NCBI RefSeq assembly: GCF_003646465.1
Contig: NZ_QZEX01000017.1
Span: 1 to 64,000, forward strand
DNA length: 64,000 bases
Direction: 5' to 3'
Source: Chachezhania antarctica
Lineage (GTDB): Bacteria > Pseudomonadota > Alphaproteobacteria > Rhodobacterales > Rhodobacteraceae
Translations under genes and position numbers: made by a program
Shown here: positions 23,367 through 34,411 of the stretch, one piece after another
Layout of the letters: every line of letters begins with the position of its first letter
Position numbering within the stretch: position 1 is the stretch's first letter
Notes under the pieces: model-generated
Told to the model about the DNA's origin: nothing
Databases searched by the model: none
The model's input: only the letters and a program-made list of their open reading frames with translations

Positions 23367-24827
23367 GTGTATCTGGGGTTTGATCTTGGCACGTCCGGGC
23401 TGCGGGCCCTTCTCGTGGATGGTGACGGCGCGGTCATCGGGTCGGCGGAAGCCGCGTTCGACGTGTCCCATCCCCGTCCCGGGTGGTCGGAACAGGACCC
23501 GGCCCACTGGATCGCCGCGTGCGATAAAGCGATGGCAGCCCTCAAGGCCGCTCACCCGGCCGAGCTTGCGGCGTTGCGCGGCATCGGCCTGAGCGGTCAC
23601 ATGCATGGCGCGACGCTTCTGGACGCCGCGGGGGCGGTGCTGCGGCCCTGCATCCTGTGGAACGACACCCGCGCCCATGTGGAGGCCGCCGCGCTGGACG
23701 CCGCGCCGGGCGTGCGGGAGCTGTCGGGCAACATCGTCTTTCCCGGCTTCACCGCGCCGAAACTGGCCTGGGTCCGCACGCAAGAGCCTGAAATCTTCGA
23801 CAAGGTCGCCAAGGTCCTGCTGCCCAAGGACTACCTGCGGTACTGGCTGACCGGAGAGCTGATCGGCGACATGTCGGATTGTGCCGGCACCTCGTGGCTG
23901 GATGTCGGCGCGCGGGACTGGTCGGACAGGCTGCTGGAGGCCGGGGGCATGCGGCGCGATCAGATGCCGGGGCTTGTCGAAGGCTCCGCGCCGTCGGGGC
24001 AGCTGCGGGCGCAGCTGTGTGCCGACTGGGGGATCGAGGGCACGGTCACCGTGGCAGGCGGTGGTGGCGACAACGCCGTTGCGGCCTGCGGGGTCGGGTG
24101 CTTCCGGGAAGGCGACGGGTTCGTTTCGCTGGGAACCTCAGGCGTGCTGCTGGCCGCGAAGGACAGCTATGCGCCGGCACCCGAAACCGCCGTTCACACG
24201 TTCTGCCACGCGGTGCCGGACACGTGGTACCAGATGGGCGTTATACTGGCCGCGACCGACTGTCTGAACTGGCTGTCGCGCAATCTTGGCCGGTCGCCGG
24301 CCGAGCTTTCGGCCATGGTGGGAAACACGGCTGCGGGACCGTCTTCGACCCTGTTCCTGCCGTACCTGTCGGGCGAACGGACACCACACAACGACAGCGC
24401 CATCCGCGGCGCGTTCATCGGGCTGGACATCGCGTCGGAGCCTGCGGATCTGGCGCAGGCGGTGATGGAAGGGGTGGCCTTCGCGCTGAGAGACTCGCTG
24501 GAGGCGCTGAAGAGCACGGGTACCGATCTGTCGCGGGTTCTGGCCATCGGCGGCGGTATGCAATCTGCCTTCTGGGTGGACATGCTGGCCAATGTGCTGA
24601 ACTTGCCGCTGGACATGCCGGACAAGGGCGAATTCGGTGCAGCGCTTGGCGCGGCGCGGCTGGGGATGGCGGCCGATACGGGCGGCGATCTGGCCGCGAT
24701 CATGACCCGCCCGGCGGTCGCGCGCACGGTTGAGCCCAGGCCCGGCCTCACTGCGCAGTACGACGAAAGCTATGAACGGTACCGGGCGCTTTATCCGGCG
24801 CTGTCGAGCGACGTCAGTCGGCGGTGA
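23367..24827 (+). CDS. xylB: Xylulokinase
   Basis: The 486-residue FGGY-family kinase begins with GTG (MYLGFDLGTSGLRALLVDG), preceded by GGGGGAG; an upstream TTG start is less likely. It shows the ATP-binding LGTSG motif, GLSGHMHGATLLD, WNDTRAHVEA, YLSGERTPHND and the C-terminal GGGMQSAFWVDMLAN. It phosphorylates D-xylulose to xylulose 5-phosphate. It converges with xylR, overlapping its 3' end by 14 bp. A ROK-type operator lies in its promoter. Confidence 0.93.
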   Translation: MYLGFDLGTSGLRALLVDGDGAVIGSAEAAFDVSHPRPGWSEQDPAHWIAACDKAMAALKAAHPAELAALRGIGLSGHMHGATLLDAAGAVLRPCILWNDTRAHVEAAALDAAPGVRELSGNIVFPGFTAPKLAWVRTQEPEIFDKVAKVLLPKDYLRYWLTGELIGDMSDCAGTSWLDVGARDWSDRLLEAGGMRRDQMPGLVEGSAPSGQLRAQLCADWGIEGTVTVAGGGGDNAVAACGVGCFREGDGFVSLGTSGVLLAAKDSYAPAPETAVHTFCHAVPDTWYQMGVILAATDCLNWLSRNLGRSPAELSAMVGNTAAGPSSTLFLPYLSGERTPHNDSAIRGAFIGLDIASEPADLAQAVMEGVAFALRDSLEALKSTGTDLSRVLAIGGGMQSAFWVDMLANVLNLPLDMPDKGEFGAALGAARLGMAADTGGDLAAIMTRPAVARTVEPRPGLTAQYDESYERYRALYPALSSDVSRR

Positions 24828-26031
24828 CGGGCAGGTCGCGGATCTTCATTTCCAGAATGCCTTCGATGGCGTAGGCCGCGGCGCCTTTCGCCCACATCAC
24901 ATCGCCCCACTGATGCTCAAGCACCTGCGGGCGGGGGCCTTCGATCTGGATGGCGTAGTTGACCGTCTGGGCGATGACCTTGTCGGCCTCCAGCTGGTCG
25001 AAGGCGGCGCGGCGGCCGGCGAGGATGATCATCTCAGGGTCGAAAAGGTTGATGACGTTGGCCATGCCAAGGGCCAGCATCCGGCGGGCGCGCTCGAAAA
25101 TCGCCCGGGCGACGGCATCCCCGTTCTGGGCCGCCTGCCATAGCGCGTCGAGGCTGGATTTGGGGCCGTCATGGGACATGATGTTGGCCTCGCGCAGAAG
25201 TGCGTAATCGCCGACGTAAGCCTCAAGGCATCCGCGCTGGCCGCATTGGCAGAGCGCGCCGTCCAACTGCACCTTGGTGTGGCCGATCTCGGCCCCGCAG
25301 CCGCGCGCGCCGCGGTAAAGTTCGTTCTTGATGACGATGCCCATGCCCACGCCATGTTCCAGCGTGATCACGATGAAATTGGGAATGCCGCGGCCGACGC
25401 CGAACAGTTGTTCGGCTTTCGCCACCAGGTTGGCGTCGTTGTCGAGAAAGACCGGGCAGCCGAAGCATTCGTCAAGGATTGCGCCCATCGCCACGCTGCG
25501 CCGGTTGAGCGACGGCGACCAGTGCACGAAGCGTTTCTGCGCATCGACAAGACCGGCCAGCCCGATCCCCACGCCCGAGATGTCGCTGACGGAAAGCCCC
25601 GCCTTCCCGCAGGCCTGCGCCAGCGCATCGCGAATCGTTTCGGCCAGCGTGCGGGCGTCCATCGACGGCTGGTCCAAAGGGGCCACGTGGCTGGCAACCT
25701 CGTTGCCTTCGAAATCGACGATGGTGGTTGAAATGGTCCGCCGCGCGACTTTCGCGCCGGCGATCAGGTGCGCCTCGCCCCGGACCTTCAGGGCGACGCG
25801 GGGCCGGCCACGGCGGGTTTCGACGGGATGGTCTTCGGGAACGACTTCCTCGATCAGGCCCTTGCCCAGTAGCTCGGCCGCGATGGCCGTGACGGTGGCC
25901 GGGCTGGCGCCGATCTGCTTGGCGATGTCGATGCGCGCAATGCGGCCCGCCTGCCGGATGGCCTCGAACACCTGCAGGCGACCGTTCTGCTTCTGGTCGC
26001 GAACCTGGGAAAATTGCACCGGACGCTTCAT
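24814..26031 (-). CDS. xylR: ROK-family transcriptional repressor of xylose genes (XylR)
   Basis: The 405-residue protein joins an N-terminal winged helix (GRIARIDIAKQIGASPATVT) to a ROK sugar-kinase-like domain with the zinc motif CQCGQRGCLE and the sugar-binding region FLDNDANLVAKAEQLFG. ROK repressors of this type release DNA on binding xylose or its relatives. Flanked by xylB and xylFHG, and divergent from xylF, it very likely controls both through the two matching operators. Confidence 0.9.
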   Translation of the reverse strand: MKRPVQFSQVRDQKQNGRLQVFEAIRQAGRIARIDIAKQIGASPATVTAIAAELLGKGLIEEVVPEDHPVETRRGRPRVALKVRGEAHLIAGAKVARRTISTTIVDFEGNEVASHVAPLDQPSMDARTLAETIRDALAQACGKAGLSVSDISGVGIGLAGLVDAQKRFVHWSPSLNRRSVAMGAILDECFGCPVFLDNDANLVAKAEQLFGVGRGIPNFIVITLEHGVGMGIVIKNELYRGARGCGAEIGHTKVQLDGALCQCGQRGCLEAYVGDYALLREANIMSHDGPKSSLDALWQAAQNGDAVARAIFERARRMLALGMANVINLFDPEMIILAGRRAAFDQLEADKVIAQTVNYAIQIEGPRPQVLEHQWGDVMWAKGAAAYAIEGILEMKIRDLPVTAD

Positions 26032-26129
26032 CTGCTTCCTTCGATAGAGCTGCTGTCATACGCCCCTGACCCCGGGCGGTGCAACGTCATCCAAGCTTAT
26101 GCGGCGCGGATCGGGGATGCCAAGCATAT

Positions 26130-26162
26130 TTATTTTGACTGCTAAAAAAATGGTGATACGGT
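26130..26162 (+). promoter_or_regulatory. xylF promoter with second ROK-type (XylR) operator
   Basis: TTATTTT (26130-26136) and AAAAAAA (26144-26150) flank a 7-base centre and have the same 21-bp size as the xylB dyad, agreeing at 13 of 21 positions. TTGACT (26135-26140) inside it can serve as -35, with a weak -10 (TACGGT at 26157-26162). The site is 75 bp upstream of the xylF start. Confidence 0.55.
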
Positions 26163-26224
26163 CTGCGCAATCGTGTGAGTCACAAAGCACCACGCAGAAG
26201 ATCGTGTTTCATAGGGAGGAAAAC

Positions 26225-27253
26225 ATGACCCGTTTCAAGATCACTTCAGTGGCCGCCGTTCTGGCCGTTCTGGGCTCGGCCGCGCTGGCCCAGGACATCA
26301 CGGTCGGCGTCAGCTGGTCGAATTTCCAGGAAGAACGCTGGAAAACCGACGAGGCCGCGATCGTCGAGGCGCTGAAGGCCGCCGGCGCGGAATACCTGTC
26401 GGCCGACGCGCAGTCGTCGTCGTCCAAGCAGCTGTCGGACATCGAAAGCCTGATCGCACAGGGCGCCGACTCGCTGATCATCCTTGCGCAGGACAGCCAG
26501 GCCATCGGCCCCGCCGTGCAGGCGGCGACGGACGAAGGCATCCCGGTCGTGGGCTACGACCGTCTGATCGACGATCCCCGCGCCTTCTACCTGACCTTCG
26601 ACAATGTCGAGGTCGGCCGCCTTCAGGCCGAGGCCGTGTTCAAGCAGGCGCCCACCGGCAATTACGTGATGATCAAGGGTTCGCCCACCGATCCGAACGC
26701 GGATTTCCTGCGCGGCGGTCAGCAGGAAGTGCTGCAGGCGGCCATCGACGCGGGTGACGTGACCATCGTGGGCGAGGCCTATACCGACGGCTGGCTGCCC
26801 GCCAACGCGCAGCGCAACATGGAGCAGATGCTGACGGCGCAGGACAACAAGGTCGACGCGGTCGTGGCCTCGAACGACGGGACCGCCGGCGGTGTCGTCG
26901 CGGCACTGACGGCGCAGGGCATGCAGGGCATACCGGTGTCGGGTCAGGACGGCGACCACGCCGCGCTGAACCGCGTGGCCAAGGGCACGCAGACCGTTTC
27001 CGTCTGGAAGGACGCGCGCGATCTGGGCAAGGCCGCAGCCGAAATCGCCGTGGCACTGGCCGAAGGTCAGAAGATGGCCGAAGTCGAGGATGCCGAAACG
27101 TGGACCTCGCCCTCGGGCAAGGATCTGACGGCGAAGTTCCTGGCCCCGGTGCCGATCACGGCAGACAACCTGACGGCCGTCGTCGATGCCGGCTGGATCA
27201 CGCAGGAATCCCTGTGCCAGGGCGTGACCGACGGCCCCGCTCCCTGCAACTGA
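26225..27253 (+). CDS. xylF: D-xylose ABC transporter substrate-binding protein
   Basis: The 342-residue protein has a Sec signal peptide (TSVAAVLAVLGSAALAQ, cut before DITVG) and a periplasmic-binding-protein type 1 body typical of XylF: DITVGVSWSNFQEERW, ADAQSSSSKQLSDIESLI, IPVVGYDRLI, VVASNDGTAGGVVAAL, GIPVSGQDGDHAALNRV and GTQTVSVWKDARDL. It delivers D-xylose to XylH/XylG. A strong AGGGAGG ribosome site precedes the ATG; an upstream in-frame start is not supported. Confidence 0.94.
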   Translation: MTRFKITSVAAVLAVLGSAALAQDITVGVSWSNFQEERWKTDEAAIVEALKAAGAEYLSADAQSSSSKQLSDIESLIAQGADSLIILAQDSQAIGPAVQAATDEGIPVVGYDRLIDDPRAFYLTFDNVEVGRLQAEAVFKQAPTGNYVMIKGSPTDPNADFLRGGQQEVLQAAIDAGDVTIVGEAYTDGWLPANAQRNMEQMLTAQDNKVDAVVASNDGTAGGVVAALTAQGMQGIPVSGQDGDHAALNRVAKGTQTVSVWKDARDLGKAAAEIAVALAEGQKMAEVEDAETWTSPSGKDLTAKFLAPVPITADNLTAVVDAGWITQESLCQGVTDGPAPCN

Positions 27254-27260
27254 TCAAGAC

Positions 27261-27292
27261 CCGGGCCTCCTGCCGCGATGGCGGGGGCCCGG
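27261..27292 (+). terminator. Hairpin between xylF and xylH (attenuator or mRNA stabiliser)
   Basis: CCGGGCCTCCTGCC (27261-27274) pairs with GGCGGGGGCCCGG (27280-27292) around a 5-base loop with one bulged base. There is no U-tract. Such structures after binding-protein genes commonly raise their expression over the permease and ATPase. Confidence 0.5.
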
Positions 27293-27320
27293 CCCTGACC
27301 TCTAACCGAGAGGTTTGGCC

Positions 27321-28619
27321 ATGGCCGACACAACTTCCCCAACAGCAGCGACCGTCGTGACAAAAAGCAAGTTCCAGGAACTAGAACTCGATCTGCGTCT
27401 GCTGGGCATGATCGGCGCGTTGGTCCTTTTGTGCATCGGGTTCAACCTGATGACGGACGGGCGCTTCCTGACGCCGCGCAACATCTTCAACCTGTCGATC
27501 CAGACCGTTTCGGTCGCAATCATGGCGTGCGGAATGGTGTTCATCATCGTCACCCGCCATATCGACCTGAGCGTCGGCGCGCTGCTGGCGACGTGTTCCG
27601 CCATCATGGCGATGCTGCAAACCCAGTGGCTGCCGCAGACGCTGGGGCTGGGCCTTGGCAACCCGATGATCTGGGTGATCGCCATCGTGCTGGGCCTTGT
27701 CGCGGGGACGGCCATCGGCGCCTTTCAGGGCTGGCTGGTGGGCTATCTGACCATCCCGGCCTTCATCGTCACGCTGGGAGGGTTCCTCGTCTGGCGGAAC
27801 GTGGCGTGGTACCTGACCGACGGGCAGACGATCGGCCCGCTCGACGCGAATTTCCTGAAGCTGGGGGGAATCAACGGTACCCTGGGCACGACATGGTCGT
27901 GGGTCCTGGGCGCGGTGGCCGCCGCGGCGGCGGTCTGGGCGCTTGTGAACGCGCGCCGGGCCAAGGTGAACTACGGCTTCCCGACCAAGCCCGTCTGGGC
28001 CGAGGCGGTGATGGCCACGATCTCGGTCGGTGCGATCCTGGGCTTCATCGCCACGCTGAATGCCTACACCATTCCCGAACGCCGCCTTGAACGCATGTTC
28101 GAGGCCCGCGGAGAGATCATGCCCGAGGGCCTGATCGTGGGCTACGGCGTGCCGATTTCCGTCCTGCTTCTGCTGGCCGTGGCGCTGGTGCTGACGGTCG
28201 TCGCCCGCAAGACTCGGTTCGGCCGGTACATCTTTGCAACTGGCGGCAACCCTGACGCGGCTGAATTGTCCGGCATCAACACCCGCTGGCTGACGGTGAA
28301 GGTCTTCGCGCTGATGGGTTTCCTGTGTGCGCTGTCGGCGGTTGTGGCATCGGCCCGGCTGGCGAACCATTCGAACGATATCGGCACGCTCGATGAATTG
28401 CGCGTCATCGCCGCCGCCGTGATAGGCGGGACAGCGCTGGCTGGGGGCTCCGGCACCATCTACGGCGCGATCCTTGGCGCGCTGATCATGCAGGCGCTGC
28501 AATCGGGCATGGCGATGGTGGGCGTGGATGCGCCGTTCCAGAACATCGTTGTCGGCTCGGTCCTCGTGCTCGCCGTGCTTCTGGACATCGTCTACCGCAA
28601 ACGCGTGGGGGTGAAGTGA
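27321..28619 (+). CDS. xylH: D-xylose ABC transporter permease
   Basis: This 432-residue BPD_transp_2-family permease has about ten or more hydrophobic helices, including [20 protein letters not shown] (split from [13 protein letters not shown]), and [19 protein letters not shown] plus [20 protein letters not shown] near the C-terminus, diagnostic for XylH/RbsC-type permeases. The ATG follows GAGAGG; an ATG-proximal TTG lies 6 bp upstream. Its stop overlaps the xylG start (TGATG), indicating coupling. Confidence 0.93.
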   Translation: MADTTSPTAATVVTKSKFQELELDLRLLGMIGALVLLCIGFNLMTDGRFLTPRNIFNLSIQTVSVAIMACGMVFIIVTRHIDLSVGALLATCSAIMAMLQTQWLPQTLGLGLGNPMIWVIAIVLGLVAGTAIGAFQGWLVGYLTIPAFIVTLGGFLVWRNVAWYLTDGQTIGPLDANFLKLGGINGTLGTTWSWVLGAVAAAAAVWALVNARRAKVNYGFPTKPVWAEAVMATISVGAILGFIATLNAYTIPERRLERMFEARGEIMPEGLIVGYGVPISVLLLLAVALVLTVVARKTRFGRYIFATGGNPDAAELSGINTRWLTVKVFALMGFLCALSAVVASARLANHSNDIGTLDELRVIAAAVIGGTALAGGSGTIYGAILGALIMQALQSGMAMVGVDAPFQNIVVGSVLVLAVLLDIVYRKRVGVK

Positions 28620-29368
28620 TGGCAACGCCGCTTGTAGAAATGAAGGACATCTCGATCTCGTTCGGCGGGATCAAAGCTGTCGACCATGTGTCGGTGGATC
28701 TGTACCCGGGCGAGGTCGTGGGCCTTCTGGGCCATAACGGCGCCGGGAAATCGACGCTGATCAAGATCCTGTCGGGCGCCTACAAGGCCGACGCGGGCGA
28801 GATCCGGGTGAACGGCGAGAAGGTGGAGATCCACAATCCCCGCGAGGCCCGCGACCTGAACATCGAAACCATCTACCAGACGCTGGCGCTGGCCGATAAC
28901 CTCGACGCCGCATCGAACCTGTTCCTTGGGCGCGAGCTGATCACGCCCATGGGCCTGATCGACGACGCCGCGATGGAGGCCGAGTGCCGCAAGATCATGG
29001 GCCGGCTGAACCCCAACTTCCGCAAGTTCGCCGAGCCTGTGTCGGCCCTGTCGGGCGGGCAGCGGCAATCGGTGGCAATCGCGCGGGCGGTCTATTTCAA
29101 CGCCAAGATCCTAATTATGGACGAACCGACCGCAGCACTTGGCCCGCACGAAACACAGATGGTGTCGGACCTGATCCAGAAGCTGAAGGCCGAAGGCATC
29201 GGCATCTTCCTGATCGACCACGACGTTCACGCCGTGATGGAGCTGTGCGACCGTGCCTCGGTCATGAAGAACGGCGAACTGGTCGGCACCGTCAATATCG
29301 ACGAGGTCACCGATGACGATCTGCTGTCGATGATCATTCTTGGCAAGAACCCCGCCGCAGCGGCCTGA
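28619..29368 (+). CDS. xylG: D-xylose ABC transporter ATP-binding protein (single ABC domain)
   Basis: The 249-residue ATPase has Walker [10 protein letters not shown] (residues 38-46), signature [14 protein letters not shown], Walker [13 protein letters not shown] and the switch His in [10 protein letters not shown]. Escherichia coli XylG has two fused ABC domains (about 510 residues); this one has only one, like the FrcA-type ATPases of alphaproteobacteria, so it probably acts as a homodimer. It overlaps the xylH stop codon by one base. Confidence 0.9.
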   Translation: MATPLVEMKDISISFGGIKAVDHVSVDLYPGEVVGLLGHNGAGKSTLIKILSGAYKADAGEIRVNGEKVEIHNPREARDLNIETIYQTLALADNLDAASNLFLGRELITPMGLIDDAAMEAECRKIMGRLNPNFRKFAEPVSALSGGQRQSVAIARAVYFNAKILIMDEPTAALGPHETQMVSDLIQKLKAEGIGIFLIDHDVHAVMELCDRASVMKNGELVGTVNIDEVTDDDLLSMIILGKNPAAAA

Positions 29369-29433
29369 CGGCCCCTGTCCACCCTGTTGCGGCGCGCGTC
29401 TCTGGCGCGGCCTTTCCGATGACGGAGATTCCC

Positions 29434-30735
29434 ATGTCCATTTTCAACGCGATTTCGCCCGCCACCTACCAGGGCCCCGATAGCACCGATCCGCTGGCGT
29501 TCCACCACTACAACCCCGACGAAATGGTCATGGGCAAATCGCTGAAGGACCATCTGCGCTTTGCCGTCGCCTACTGGCATTCCTTCGCGTGGGAAGGCGG
29601 CGATCCGTTCGGCGGGCGTACCTTCGACCGTCCGTGGTACCCGCAGGACAGCATGGAGAACGCGAAGCTAAAGGCCGACAACGCGTTCGAGATGTTCCGC
29701 ATCCTTGGCGTGCCGTATTTCTGCTGGCACGATGTCGACCTGCGCCCCGAACAGGGCAGCTTTGCCGACAATGCGTCCACGCTGGACGAGATTACCGATT
29801 ACATCGCGCCCAAGATGGAAGAGACCGGGATCGGCTTGCTGTGGGGTACGGCGAACATGTTCACCGACCGGCGCTACATGTCGGGCGCGGCCACCAACCC
29901 CGATCCGGATGTCTTCGCCTTTGCCGCGGCGACGGTGAAATCCTGCATGGACGCGACGCTGAAACTGGGCGGCCAGAACTACGTGTTGTGGGGCGGGCGC
30001 GAAGGGTATGAAACGCTTCTGAACACCGATCTGGGGCAGGAGCAGGACCATCTTGCGCGTTTCCTGTCGATGGTCGTCGACTACAAGCACAAGATCGGCT
30101 TCAAGGGTCAGATCCTTGTCGAACCCAAACCACAGGAGCCGTCGAAGCATCAATACGATTTCGACGTCGCGACCTGCATCGGCTTCCTGCGCAAGTACGG
30201 GCTGGAAAACGAGGTGAAGCTGAACATCGAACAGGGTCACGCGATCCTGGCCGGGCACAGCTTCGAACACGAACTGGCGCTGGCCACGTCCGAAGGGATG
30301 CTGGGTTCGATCGACATGAACCGGAACGACTACCAGTCGGGCTGGGACACGGACCAGTTCCCCAACAACGTGCCCGAAGTGGCGCTGGCCTATTACTACA
30401 TCCTGAAGGCGGGCGGCTTTACCTCGGGCGGGACGAACTTCGACGCCAAGCTGCGCCGCCAGTCGCTGGACGCCGAAGACCTGATCGCCGCACATGTCGG
30501 CGCGATGGATGTCTGCGCCCGCGGCCTGAAAGCCGCAGCCGCGATGCTGGAGGGCGGAGAGCTCGATGCCGCACTGTCCGACCGCTATGCCGGTTGGGAA
30601 AGCGACACCGCGCAGGCCATGCTGACCAGCGATCTGGACAGCATCGCCCAACGGGTGATCGATGAAGACATCCGGCCCGAGCCGAAATCCGGCCGGCAGG
30701 AGCGTCTGGAAAACATCGTCAACCGCTACGTCTGA
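29434..30735 (+). CDS. xylA: Xylose isomerase
   Basis: The 433-residue enzyme contains the family hallmarks [11 protein letters not shown] (catalytic His), [46 protein letters not shown] and [18 protein letters not shown], with the metal ligands Glu, Asp and His visible in these segments. It converts D-xylose to D-xylulose for XylB. GACGGAGA precedes the ATG (MSIFNAI). It is the last gene of the xylFHGA operon, 65 bp after xylG. Confidence 0.96.
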   Translation: MSIFNAISPATYQGPDSTDPLAFHHYNPDEMVMGKSLKDHLRFAVAYWHSFAWEGGDPFGGRTFDRPWYPQDSMENAKLKADNAFEMFRILGVPYFCWHDVDLRPEQGSFADNASTLDEITDYIAPKMEETGIGLLWGTANMFTDRRYMSGAATNPDPDVFAFAAATVKSCMDATLKLGGQNYVLWGGREGYETLLNTDLGQEQDHLARFLSMVVDYKHKIGFKGQILVEPKPQEPSKHQYDFDVATCIGFLRKYGLENEVKLNIEQGHAILAGHSFEHELALATSEGMLGSIDMNRNDYQSGWDTDQFPNNVPEVALAYYYILKAGGFTSGGTNFDAKLRRQSLDAEDLIAAHVGAMDVCARGLKAAAAMLEGGELDAALSDRYAGWESDTAQAMLTSDLDSIAQRVIDEDIRPEPKSGRQERLENIVNRYV

Positions 30736-30791
30736 CGGGCCTTCAGGCAACCACGCCTACTTGGTGGGCGTGGACTTTCTTGTCTCACGAT

Positions 30792-30803
30792 GTTAGCGCT
30801 AAC
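30792..30803. promoter_or_regulatory. LacI-family operator upstream of zwf
   Basis: GTTAGCGCTAAC is a perfect 12-bp palindrome with the central CG typical of LacI/GalR-family operators. It lies 117 bp before the zwf start. The LacI-type regulator encoded at 34464-35501 is the obvious candidate ligand, giving sugar control over the zwf-edd pair. Confidence 0.6.
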
Positions 30804-30919
30804 GAAGCGGAAAGCGCAGAAAGGGACTCGCGCCATGGCCCAGATGGTTGTTATCGACGGAACGGAAGCCGCGGCTCGGCTGTTCCCTCTCCGATCCGCC
30901 CGGACTGGAGACTGACTTC

Positions 30920-32368
30920 ATGGTATCGCGCGTCATTCCCGTCGACCCGTTCGACCTTGTGCTGTTCGGGGCGACGGGTGACCTCGCCCGGCGCAAGATC
31001 CTGCCGGGGCTGTTTCACCGTTTCGCGGTCGAACAGATGCCGCCCGATGCGCGGGTCATAGGCTCGGCCCGGTCCGAGATGGACAGGGCGGCCTTCGTCA
31101 ACATGGCGCGCGCCTGCCTGCTGGAATTCGCCGGCCCCACGGCTGAAGACACCGAAAAGCTGGAGGCCTTCCTTGGCCAGCTCGACTACGTGAAGGTCGA
31201 TGCGACGGGGGACGAGGGCTGGGCGCCGCTGAAGGACATTCTGCGCACCGATGCCGTGCGCGCGTTCTATCTTTCGGTCTCGCCGTCTCTTTTCGGCGCG
31301 ATTGCCACGAACCTGACGCAGCACGGCATCGCGACACCGGAGAGCCGGATCGTCGTGGAAAAGCCGTTCGGGCACGATCTGGCATCGGCGCGCGCGCTGA
31401 ACGCCGACCTGCGCAAGAATTTCACCGAACGGCAGATCTACCGGATCGACCATTACCTGGGCAAGGAAACGGTCCAGAACCTCATGGCGCTCCGGTTTGC
31501 CAACGCGCTGTGGGAGCCCTTGTGGAACGCGACCCATATCGATCACGTGCAGATCACCGTGGCCGAAACCGTGGGCGCCGAAGGGCGCAGCGAATATTAC
31601 GACCGCTCCGGCGCGATGCGGGACATGGTGCAGAACCATCTGATGCAGCTTCTGTGCCTGACGGCGATGGAGCCGCCCTCGCGCTTCAACCCCAACGCCG
31701 TCCGGGACGAGAAGGTGAAGGTGATCGAGGCGCTGGAGCCCGTGGCCCAGTCCGACATCGTGCGCGGGCAGTACCGCGCGCTTCATGGCGACGACAGCTA
31801 TGCCGATCACGCGGGCGTGCCCAACAGCCGCACGGAAAGCTATGTTGCGATGAAGGTGAACATCGGCAACTGGCGATGGGCCGGCACGCCGTTCTACCTG
31901 CGCACGGGGAAAAAGCTGCGGGCGCGCAGTTCGGAGATCGCGGTAGTCTTCCGCGATCCGCCGCACATGATCTTCCCCGAGATGAAGGGCCTGAAGGGCA
32001 ACGCGATGGTCATTCGCCTGCAGCCCGACGAAGGCATCAAGCTGCGCAACACGATCAAGGAACCGGGGCCGGGCGGCTTCCGTCTGGTCGAGGTCACGAT
32101 GGACATGACGTTTGCCGACGCACTGGACGAAGACGCTGTCCCGCAGGATGCCTATGAACGGCTGATCATGGACGTGATACGGGGCGACCAGACCCTGTTC
32201 ATGCGCGGGGACGAAGCCGAGGCCGCCTGGGCGTGGGTAGACCCGATCATCGCCGCGTGGGAAGATGCAGGCACCCGGCCCGACATGTACGATCAGGGCT
32301 CGTCCGGGCCCGAAGACGCGCTGATGCTGCTGCACCGGGACGGTCGGCGCTGGCGCGAGATAAGCTGA
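30920..32368 (+). CDS. zwf: Glucose-6-phosphate dehydrogenase
   Basis: The 482-residue enzyme has the NADP-binding [16 protein letters not shown] segment, the substrate-binding signature [13 protein letters not shown], and [14 protein letters not shown] and [18 protein letters not shown]. It oxidises glucose 6-phosphate to 6-phosphogluconolactone, the first Entner-Doudoroff/pentose phosphate step. The frame is open 72 bp further upstream, but the ATG giving [14 protein letters not shown] matches the family. edd follows after 13 bp. The lactonase gene pgl is not adjacent. Confidence 0.95.
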   Translation: MVSRVIPVDPFDLVLFGATGDLARRKILPGLFHRFAVEQMPPDARVIGSARSEMDRAAFVNMARACLLEFAGPTAEDTEKLEAFLGQLDYVKVDATGDEGWAPLKDILRTDAVRAFYLSVSPSLFGAIATNLTQHGIATPESRIVVEKPFGHDLASARALNADLRKNFTERQIYRIDHYLGKETVQNLMALRFANALWEPLWNATHIDHVQITVAETVGAEGRSEYYDRSGAMRDMVQNHLMQLLCLTAMEPPSRFNPNAVRDEKVKVIEALEPVAQSDIVRGQYRALHGDDSYADHAGVPNSRTESYVAMKVNIGNWRWAGTPFYLRTGKKLRARSSEIAVVFRDPPHMIFPEMKGLKGNAMVIRLQPDEGIKLRNTIKEPGPGGFRLVEVTMDMTFADALDEDAVPQDAYERLIMDVIRGDQTLFMRGDEAEAAWAWVDPIIAAWEDAGTRPDMYDQGSSGPEDALMLLHRDGRRWREIS

Positions 32369-32381
32369 AAGGCAGGATGAC

Positions 32382-34184
32382 ATGACCCTGAACGACACCG
32401 TCAGGCGCGTGACCGACCGTATCATCGACCGCAGCCGCGACACCCGCGGCCCGCATCTGGACCGCATGGCCGCAGCCAGGTCGAAAGGGCCCGCACGAGG
32501 GCACCTGTCATGCTCGGGCCAGGCGCACGCCTATGCCGCGACGGGGGGCGACAAAGACAGGCTGGCCGAAGGCACGGCCGGAAACCTTGGCATCGTCACG
32601 GCCTACAACGACATGCTGTCGGCCCATCAGCCGTTCGAACGCTACCCCGACCTGATCCGCCGCGCCGCTCGCGATGTCGGCGGCACCGCGCAGGTAGCCG
32701 GTGGCGTGCCCGCGATGTGCGATGGCGTCACCCAAGGAGAGGCGGGGATGGAGCTCTCGCTCTTCTCCCGCGACACGATCGCCCTCGCGGCGTCCGTGGC
32801 GCTCAGCCACAACACGTTCGACGCGGCGGTCTTCCTTGGCGTCTGCGACAAGATCGTGCCGGGGCTGGTGATCGCGGCGCAGGCCTTCGGCCATCTGCCC
32901 GCCGTCTTCGTGCCTGCGGGGCCGATGGAAAGCGGGCTTGCCAATGACGACAAGGCCAAGGTGCGCCAGAAATTCGCCTCCGGAGAGGTCGGGCGCGATG
33001 CGCTGATGGCGGCGGAAATGGCGGCCTATCACGGGCCGGGCACCTGCACGTTCTACGGCACCGCCAACACCAACCAGATGCTGATGGAGTTCATGGGCCT
33101 TCACTTGCCCGGGTCCAGCTTTGTTTCGCCAAATACCGAGCTTCGCGATGCCCTGACCCGCGAAGGCGCGCAGCGGGCGCTGGCGCTTTCGGCGCTTGGC
33201 AACGACTACACGCCGGTCTGCGATATCCTTGATGAACGCGCCTTCGTGAACGGGATCGTCGGGCTGAACGCCACGGGCGGGTCGACGAACCTGTTGATCC
33301 ACCTGATCGCCATGGCGCGGGCCGGCGGCATCGTGCTGGACTGGCAGGACTTTTCCGACCTGTCCGACGTGACCCCGCTGCTGGCGCGGGTCTATCCCAA
33401 CGGGCTGGCCGACGTGAACCATTTCCACGCGGCCGGTGGGCTGGGCTACATGATCGGCGAATTGCTGAAGACGGGCCTGCTGCACCCCGACACCCGCACC
33501 GTCGCGGGCGAGGGTCTGGAGCATTACACGCAGGATCCCAAGCTGAAGGACGGTGTGCTGAGCTGGGAGCCGGGGCCGGAGGCGAGCCTGAACACCAAGA
33601 TCCTGCGCCCCGCGTCCGAGCCGTTCCAATCCACTGGCGGGCTGAAGCGGATGACCGGTTCGCTGGGCACCGCGGTGATGAAGGTCTCGGCCGTGGCATC
33701 GGAACATCACGTGATCGAAGCCCCCGCCCGCGTCTTCGCCGATCAGGAAGAGGTCAAGGCCGCCTTCAAGGCCGGGACGCTGACCGAGGATGTCGTCGTC
33801 GTCGTCCGGTTCCAGGGACCGAAGGCCAACGGCATGCCGGAACTTCACAGCCTCACGCCCATCTTGTCGATCATGCAGGGCAGGGGACAGCGCGTCGCAT
33901 TGGTCACGGACGGACGCATGTCGGGCGCGTCGGGCAAGGTGCCGGCGGCGATCCATGTCTCTCCCGAAGCGCTCAACGGCGGGCCGATTGCGCAGTTGCA
34001 GGACGGGGATATCGTCCGCGTCGATGCCGTACAGGGCGTGCTGGATATCCTGACGTCCGGCGTGCTGGATCGCGAACCGGCCACGGCCGACCTGACGGGG
34101 AACCAGCACGGCGTGGGCCGCGAACTCTTCGCCGCTTTCCGCGCGAACGTGGGCAGTGCCGAGACAGGGGCCGCCGTTTTCTGA
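32382..34184 (+). CDS. edd: 6-phosphogluconate dehydratase
   Basis: The 600-residue IlvD/Edd-family dehydratase carries the Fe-S cluster cysteines in [16 protein letters not shown] and [11 protein letters not shown], and the motifs [32 protein letters not shown] and [19 protein letters not shown]. It turns 6-phosphogluconate into KDPG in the Entner-Doudoroff pathway. It is co-transcribed with zwf. The KDPG aldolase gene eda, usually adjacent, is not in the window. Confidence 0.95.
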   Translation: MTLNDTVRRVTDRIIDRSRDTRGPHLDRMAAARSKGPARGHLSCSGQAHAYAATGGDKDRLAEGTAGNLGIVTAYNDMLSAHQPFERYPDLIRRAARDVGGTAQVAGGVPAMCDGVTQGEAGMELSLFSRDTIALAASVALSHNTFDAAVFLGVCDKIVPGLVIAAQAFGHLPAVFVPAGPMESGLANDDKAKVRQKFASGEVGRDALMAAEMAAYHGPGTCTFYGTANTNQMLMEFMGLHLPGSSFVSPNTELRDALTREGAQRALALSALGNDYTPVCDILDERAFVNGIVGLNATGGSTNLLIHLIAMARAGGIVLDWQDFSDLSDVTPLLARVYPNGLADVNHFHAAGGLGYMIGELLKTGLLHPDTRTVAGEGLEHYTQDPKLKDGVLSWEPGPEASLNTKILRPASEPFQSTGGLKRMTGSLGTAVMKVSAVASEHHVIEAPARVFADQEEVKAAFKAGTLTEDVVVVVRFQGPKANGMPELHSLTPILSIMQGRGQRVALVTDGRMSGASGKVPAAIHVSPEALNGGPIAQLQDGDIVRVDAVQGVLDILTSGVLDREPATADLTGNQHGVGRELFAAFRANVGSAETGAAVF

Positions 34185-34256
34185 GGCCGGGAGTCCAATG
34201 CCTGCTCGGTCATAGGCTGTCCCGGACATTGTTCGCGGCGGTCGTGGCAAGGCAAT

Positions 34257-34274
34257 TTGATTTACGTCGATCAA
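34257..34274. promoter_or_regulatory. FNR/CRP-like half-site pair (weak)
   Basis: TTGAT-N8-ATCAA lies 73 bp after edd. A canonical FNR box has a 4-base spacer, so this is either a degenerate site or chance; the inner 14 bases TTTACGTCGATCAA also resemble a one-sided FNR/Dnr box. It is followed by a short hairpin GCCTCC-N5-GGAGGC at 34292-34308. Confidence 0.2.
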
Positions 34275-34411
34275 GTCAGTCTAGGAATATCGCCTCCATG
34301 TAGGAGGCCTCGCCTATACCCGGCAGCAACTTCTTGTAATAAAATGTAATTCCCGGAATCCCACCGCTAACCTCACATTGTTTCAAAATGCTTGAGGACA
34401 ATCATTCCGAT

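Noticed and set aside
34257-34274. FNR box
   Set aside because: The spacer between TTGAT and ATCAA is eight, not four, bases; kept only as a weak site.
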